Shown here: positions 15,334-18,053 of the stretch, in pieces | Numbering within the stretch: the stretch's first letter is position 1 | How the letters are laid out: every line of letters begins with the position of its first letter | Assembly: GCA_046262735.1 (NCBI GenBank) | Contig: JBHEMD010000014.1 | Span: forward strand, 1-18,053 | Length of the DNA stretch: 18,053 nucleotides | Direction: 5' to 3' | From: AV17 sp046262735 | GTDB taxonomy: Bacteria; Verrucomicrobiota; Verrucomicrobiia; Chthoniobacterales; UBA10450 | Program-made: the position numbers and the translations under genes | The notes under the pieces: model-generated | Databases searched by the model: none | What the model was told of the DNA's origin: nothing | Seen by the model: only the letters and a program-made list of their open reading frames with translations

Positions 15334-16185
15334 TCACGTTGGAAAAAACGTCGTGTAAACGATGTTGTAGAGGGTATCGAAGCCGATCACGGCCGTGATC
15401 GCTTGCACGACACTGGAGGTTGTCGATGTTCCAACCCCGGCCGCGCCGCCTTTCACCGTCAGGCCGCGGTAACAGGCAATCGCGCCGATGAGCAGGCCAA
15501 AGAGAAAACTCTTCAGGATGCCGGTCAGGATGTCGCGGATGAGCAACGCGTCTTTCACCAGGTCGAGAAAATAAACGAACGGAATGGCGAAAAACGCCTT
15601 CGAAACGAGGCTGCTCGCGAAAATGGCTGCCGCGTTCGAGACCGTGACCAAACACGGCATCAGAAAAAAAAGCGCGAGCATGCGCGGCGCGACCAAAAAC
15701 CGCAACGGCCCGATGCCCATCGACTCGATCGCTTCCACTTCTTCAGAGACCTGCATCGTGCCGAGCTCGGCGGTGAATGCGGCGCCGATTCGGGCCGCCA
15801 GCATGATCCCGGTGATGAGCGGGCCGAGCTCGCGCGTGAAACCGATTGCGACCAAACCCGGAACGAGCCGTTCGGTGCCGAAGCGCTGCAACTGGTAACC
15901 GGTCAGCAGCGCCATCGTTAACCCTAGGAAAAACGATACCAAGCCGACCAGCGGCACTGAATCGACCCCGGCGCGCTGGCCATGACGAAAAAAACTCGCC
16001 GCGCGAAACGGCACCCGCCCCTGCTGCATCCGCTCGAACGTTTCCTGGAACGTATTTATGATGAACCAGAACAGGCTCCCGACCTCGCGCAAAAACCCGC
16101 GGGAGATCTCGCCGATGTCCTGGACGAGCACGACCGGATTCGCCGTCAACGTCACATCGCTTTCACGCTGTTCTCCCTCCGCCAT
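15334..16185 (-). CDS. MlaE-type ABC transporter permease
   Basis: ATG 16185 gives 283 residues; a TTG at 16281 would add 32 non-homologous-looking residues. The MlaE signature is clear: FTRELGPLITGIMLAARIGA, then AELGTMQVSEEVEAIESMGI (about 117-158), with several hydrophobic segments and the conserved end GFDTLYNIVYTTFFP. The permease dimer in the inner membrane, with MlaF and the MCE ring, moves phospholipids between the membranes. It is the first gene of a compact permease-ATPase-MCE operon. No MlaB (STAS) or MlaC gene is found nearby, as is common outside Gammaproteobacteria. Confidence 0.93.
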   Translation of the reverse strand: MAEGEQRESDVTLTANPVVLVQDIGEISRGFLREVGSLFWFIINTFQETFERMQQGRVPFRAASFFRHGQRAGVDSVPLVGLVSFFLGLTMALLTGYQLQRFGTERLVPGLVAIGFTRELGPLITGIMLAARIGAAFTAELGTMQVSEEVEAIESMGIGPLRFLVAPRMLALFFLMPCLVTVSNAAAIFASSLVSKAFFAIPFVYFLDLVKDALLIRDILTGILKSFLFGLLIGAIACYRGLTVKGGAAGVGTSTTSSVVQAITAVIGFDTLYNIVYTTFFPT

Positions 16186-16556
16186 ATCGACCGGACATTG
16201 CCTCAGTTCGCCGCAGGGAAAAGGATAAAGTTCTGTAGCCGTCCCTCGACGCGCAGCGAAACGCGCTCTAGTTCCCACCAAAACGTTTCGACACGTTCGC
16301 CACTAGCTGACTAAACTCCGCCCCTGTGAAACGAAGAACACCCGCCTTCGCTTTTATCGCGCTCAGTCGCGACGCAAAAGTAGTGACATCGGCGCGGGTA
16401 AGGAAGGTTTGCCCATCATTTCGGCGCCGATACCACCCCGGCGGAACCCTCAACATGGCCCAGCTATGCGCTGATCGAGATTACATGGAACGGCGATCTC
16501 TAGTCCCCCGCATCACATCAAAAGGCGGACTGGAGACCGCCTCTCCTTGTCTAACC
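16186..16556. other. 371-bp divergent intergenic region with a possible small gene remnant
   Basis: The region separates the mla-type operon (-) from the isoaspartyl peptidase (+) and should hold both promoters, though no clear boxes could be fixed. On the minus strand 16456-16268 is an open frame of 62 codons (MLRVPPGWYRRRNDGQTF...) with protein-like composition. On the plus strand a second frame before the TAG at 16504-16506 reads SYALIEITWNGDL. Neither has recognisable homologs or clear start signals; they may be remnants of decayed genes. The near-palindrome GGCGGACTGGAGACCGCC lies at 16524-16541. Confidence 0.45.
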
Positions 16557-17603
16557 ATGACGGCGATTCAAGTGGTGGTGATGGTTTCTGCATTTGCGTC
16601 GTTTGCCCAAACCACCGAAAAAACTGTTTCGCCGCCGGAAACGATTATGAAATCAAACCAAAGAACACTCGGATTGGTTCTCCACGGCGGCGCCGGAACG
16701 ATCGACCGCACTAAAATGACTCCAGAGGACGAGCGCGAATACCGCGCCGGTTTGGAAAATGCGCTCCGCGCCGGCTGGGAAATCTTGCAAAAAGGCGCGC
16801 CTGCTCTCGACGCAGTCGAAGCAGCCGTGCGCGTGCTCGAAGACGATTCGCATTTCAATGCAGGTCGCGGTTCTGTTTTCACTGCCGCCGGCACCAACGA
16901 ATTGGACGCTGCGATTATGGACGGCCGCACCCTCATGGCGGGCAGCGTTGCCGGCGTCAAATACGTGAAGAATCCAATCAGTCTGGCGCGGCTGGTGATG
17001 GAAAAGTCGCCGCACGTCACCATGGTCGGCGATGGCGCGGAGGCATTTGCCAAAGAACACGGCGTGCAGCTCCTGCCGGATCAAAAGTATTTTTTTATTC
17101 AGCGCCGTTGGGACGAGCTGGAACGTGAAAAAAAAGCCGCTAAACAAAAAGGCGCGACCGGCGGAAAGAGATTCATCATCAGCGAGGAGAGATTGCATGG
17201 AACCGTTGGCGCGGTCGCGTTGGATCGGGACGGGAATCTTTCAGCTGCGACCTCCACCGGCGGTAAAACGAACAAACTCGCCGGTCGGGTGGGGGACACG
17301 CCGGTGATCGGCGCGGGTTGTTACGCCAACAACAACAGTTGCGCCGTGTCCGGCACCGGCGATGGCGAGTTTTTCATAATGACCGCGGCCGCGCATGACG
17401 TTTCGGCTCTGATGGAATACGGCGGCAAACCGGTCGGAGAAGCGACGCAGATTGTTCTGGATAAAATTCGGAAGCTCGGCGGCGAAGGCGGATTGATTGC
17501 AATCGATAAAAACGCCAACATGGCGTTGCCGTTTAACACAACCGGGATGTACCGCGGCTATGTCGATCCAACCGGTAAGTTCGTCGTCGAGATTTACAGG
17601 TGA
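16557..17603 (+). CDS. Exported isoaspartyl peptidase / L-asparaginase (Ntn hydrolase, type 2)
   Basis: ATG 16557 gives 348 residues starting with a signal peptide (MTAIQVVVMVSAFASFAQTT). The frame is open back to 16326, but that part lacks family similarity. The mature protein begins LVLHGGAGTI, the family's conserved first strand, and contains DAVEAAVRVLEDDSHFNAGRG. The self-cleavage site is HGTVGAVALD, with nucleophile Thr216, followed by STGGKTNKLAGRVGDTPVIG and SGTGDGE, the substrate pocket. Such enzymes cleave themselves into alpha and beta chains and hydrolyse isoaspartyl dipeptides and often L-asparagine. Here the enzyme would act in the periplasm. The stop codon TGA is the first part of an inverted repeat. 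Confidence 0.93.
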   Translation: MTAIQVVVMVSAFASFAQTTEKTVSPPETIMKSNQRTLGLVLHGGAGTIDRTKMTPEDEREYRAGLENALRAGWEILQKGAPALDAVEAAVRVLEDDSHFNAGRGSVFTAAGTNELDAAIMDGRTLMAGSVAGVKYVKNPISLARLVMEKSPHVTMVGDGAEAFAKEHGVQLLPDQKYFFIQRRWDELEREKKAAKQKGATGGKRFIISEERLHGTVGAVALDRDGNLSAATSTGGKTNKLAGRVGDTPVIGAGCYANNNSCAVSGTGDGEFFIMTAAAHDVSALMEYGGKPVGEATQIVLDKIRKLGGEGGLIAIDKNANMALPFNTTGMYRGYVDPTGKFVVEIYR

Positions 17604-17665
17604 AGTAGCGCAAGCGTCTCGCTTGCGAATTTGATGGCCGGAAGGGAGACGCTTGCGCTACTTCA
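17601..17665. repeat. REP-like element with 20-bp perfect inverted repeat
   Basis: TGAAGTAGCGCAAGCGTCTC (17601-17620) is exactly repeated in reverse complement at 17646-17665, with a 25-bp spacer. The left part has an inner hairpin (CGCAAGCG/CGCTTGCG). The element overlaps the stop codon of the preceding gene and ends 4 bp before the next ATG, so it fills the whole gap. It could act as a transcription or RNA-stability hairpin. Confidence 0.8.
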
Positions 17666-17669
17666 AGTC

Positions 17670-18053
17670 ATGCTTCCGCCCTTCTCGGTCGTCATTCCCT
17701 GTTTCAACGAGGCGACGCGGGTCGGCGAGACACTACGATTAACTCTCGATTATCTCCGCGTTGCGAGCCCACAGAGTGAGCTCATCGTGATCAATGACGG
17801 CTCGACCGATGCAACATCGACAATCGCTGCCGAAGTTTTGGCGACCGCAGAAATGCAGACGCAGTTGCTCGAAAATTTCCCGAATCGCGGCAAGGGGGCG
17901 GCGGTGCGCACCGGTTTACGCGCGGCGCGCCAGCCGATCGGTTTGTTTTTCGATGCCGATCTCTCGACGCCGCTGAGCGAAACGCCAAAAGTGATTGAGC
18001 CGATCGCCAGTGGAGATGTCGATCTTGCTTTCGGCTCGCGCGGGCTCGACCGC
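17670..18053 (+). CDS. Family 2 glycosyltransferase (dolichyl-phosphate glucosyltransferase-like), N-terminal part
   Basis: ATG 17670 opens a frame of 128 codons running to the window end. It reads FSVVIPCFNEATRV, then ELIVINDGSTDAT (nucleotide binding), NRGKGAAVRTGL, and FFDADLSTP with the DxD-like DAD metal site, ending AFGSRGLDR. This is the GT2/GT-A fold of the DPM1/Alg5-like group, which moves a sugar from a nucleotide sugar to a polyprenyl phosphate carrier. The acceptor and sugar are not fixed by what is visible, and the C-terminal part is missing. The REP-like inverted repeat lies immediately upstream. It holds a 10-mer copy at 18017-18026. Confidence 0.92.
   Translation, partial: MLPPFSVVIPCFNEATRVGETLRLTLDYLRVASPQSELIVINDGSTDATSTIAAEVLATAEMQTQLLENFPNRGKGAAVRTGLRAARQPIGLFFDADLSTPLSETPKVIEPIASGDVDLAFGSRGLDR

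Larger units (their letters stand above)
1111..18026. repeat. Dispersed 10-mer AAGATCGACA/TGTCGATCTT, 12 exact copies
   Basis: AAGATCGACA on the plus strand: 1111, 1834, 8373, 9471, 12223, 12933 (start positions). TGTCGATCTT on the plus strand: 2199, 2583, 5466, 7278, 8545, 18017. In motif orientation the base before is C in nine of twelve and the base after is A (8) or T (4) in all twelve. Nine copies lie in genes and three between genes. One-mismatch relatives lie near 2072, 11330, 13895, 15421 and 17813. Confidence 0.85.

Noticed and set aside
15403..15921. 172-codon open frame on the plus strand
   Set aside because: It is antisense to the MlaE-type permease; its strongly charged composition is the mirror of membrane-protein codons.
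16326..16556. N-terminal extension of the isoaspartyl peptidase
   Set aside because: The added 77 residues show no family similarity and would bury the signal peptide that starts at 16557.

Overview
The window reads as soil-type Verrucomicrobia (Chthoniobacterales or a close relative). The evidence is a gene of the Planctomycetes/Verrucomicrobia-restricted Minf_1886 type (8630-9082), moderately high GC, many palindromic intergenic repeats, weak Shine-Dalgarno signals, and a Gram-negative envelope gene set (lipoprotein L,D-transpeptidase, MlaE-MlaF-MlaD-type lipid transporter, exported M16 peptidase). Lineage is inferred from gene content, not from a phylogeny. No rRNA, tRNA, CRISPR array, transposase or phage gene is visible.

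Layout. Positions 1-3475 are all on the minus strand: L,D-transpeptidase lipoprotein, 2-oxo-acid dehydrogenase E2, SufT, ribosomal protein L9 and the first 61 codons of the replicative helicase DnaB. Positions 3623-4722 (+) hold a translationally coupled pair: an FmdB-like zinc ribbon and a zinc-ribbon membrane protein. At 4803-6721 two exported proteins diverge: a Gly/Tyr-rich peptidoglycan-binding protein (-) and a 430-residue protein with a possible degenerate metallopeptidase fold (+). Positions 6722-8629 form a visibly less GC-rich, loosely packed accessory stretch with a DUF3303 protein, a small membrane protein, a MITE-like repeat and an internally duplicated OmdA/YdeI-type protein. Positions 8630-13468 (+) carry the Minf_1886 protein, a two-domain M16 peptidase, a DUF1844 protein and a type IB topoisomerase. 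Positions 13561-16185 (-) are a compact permease / ATPase / MCE operon. An exported isoaspartyl peptidase (asparaginase 2 type) and the start of a GT2 glycosyltransferase finish the window on the plus strand.

The most unusual signal is not a gene. The non-palindromic 10-mer AAGATCGACA / TGTCGATCTT occurs 12 times exactly, six in each orientation, in genes and between them, and in at least five different codon phases/strands. It is always followed by A or T and usually preceded by C (consensus CAAGATCGACAW). Chance expectation is far below one copy. It behaves like a dispersed DNA-level signal, comparable to the uptake sequences of Neisseriaceae and Pasteurellaceae or to cyanobacterial HIP1. 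I know of no description of it in this lineage. A second theme is that four intergenic repeats, from several families, begin exactly at a gene's stop codon.
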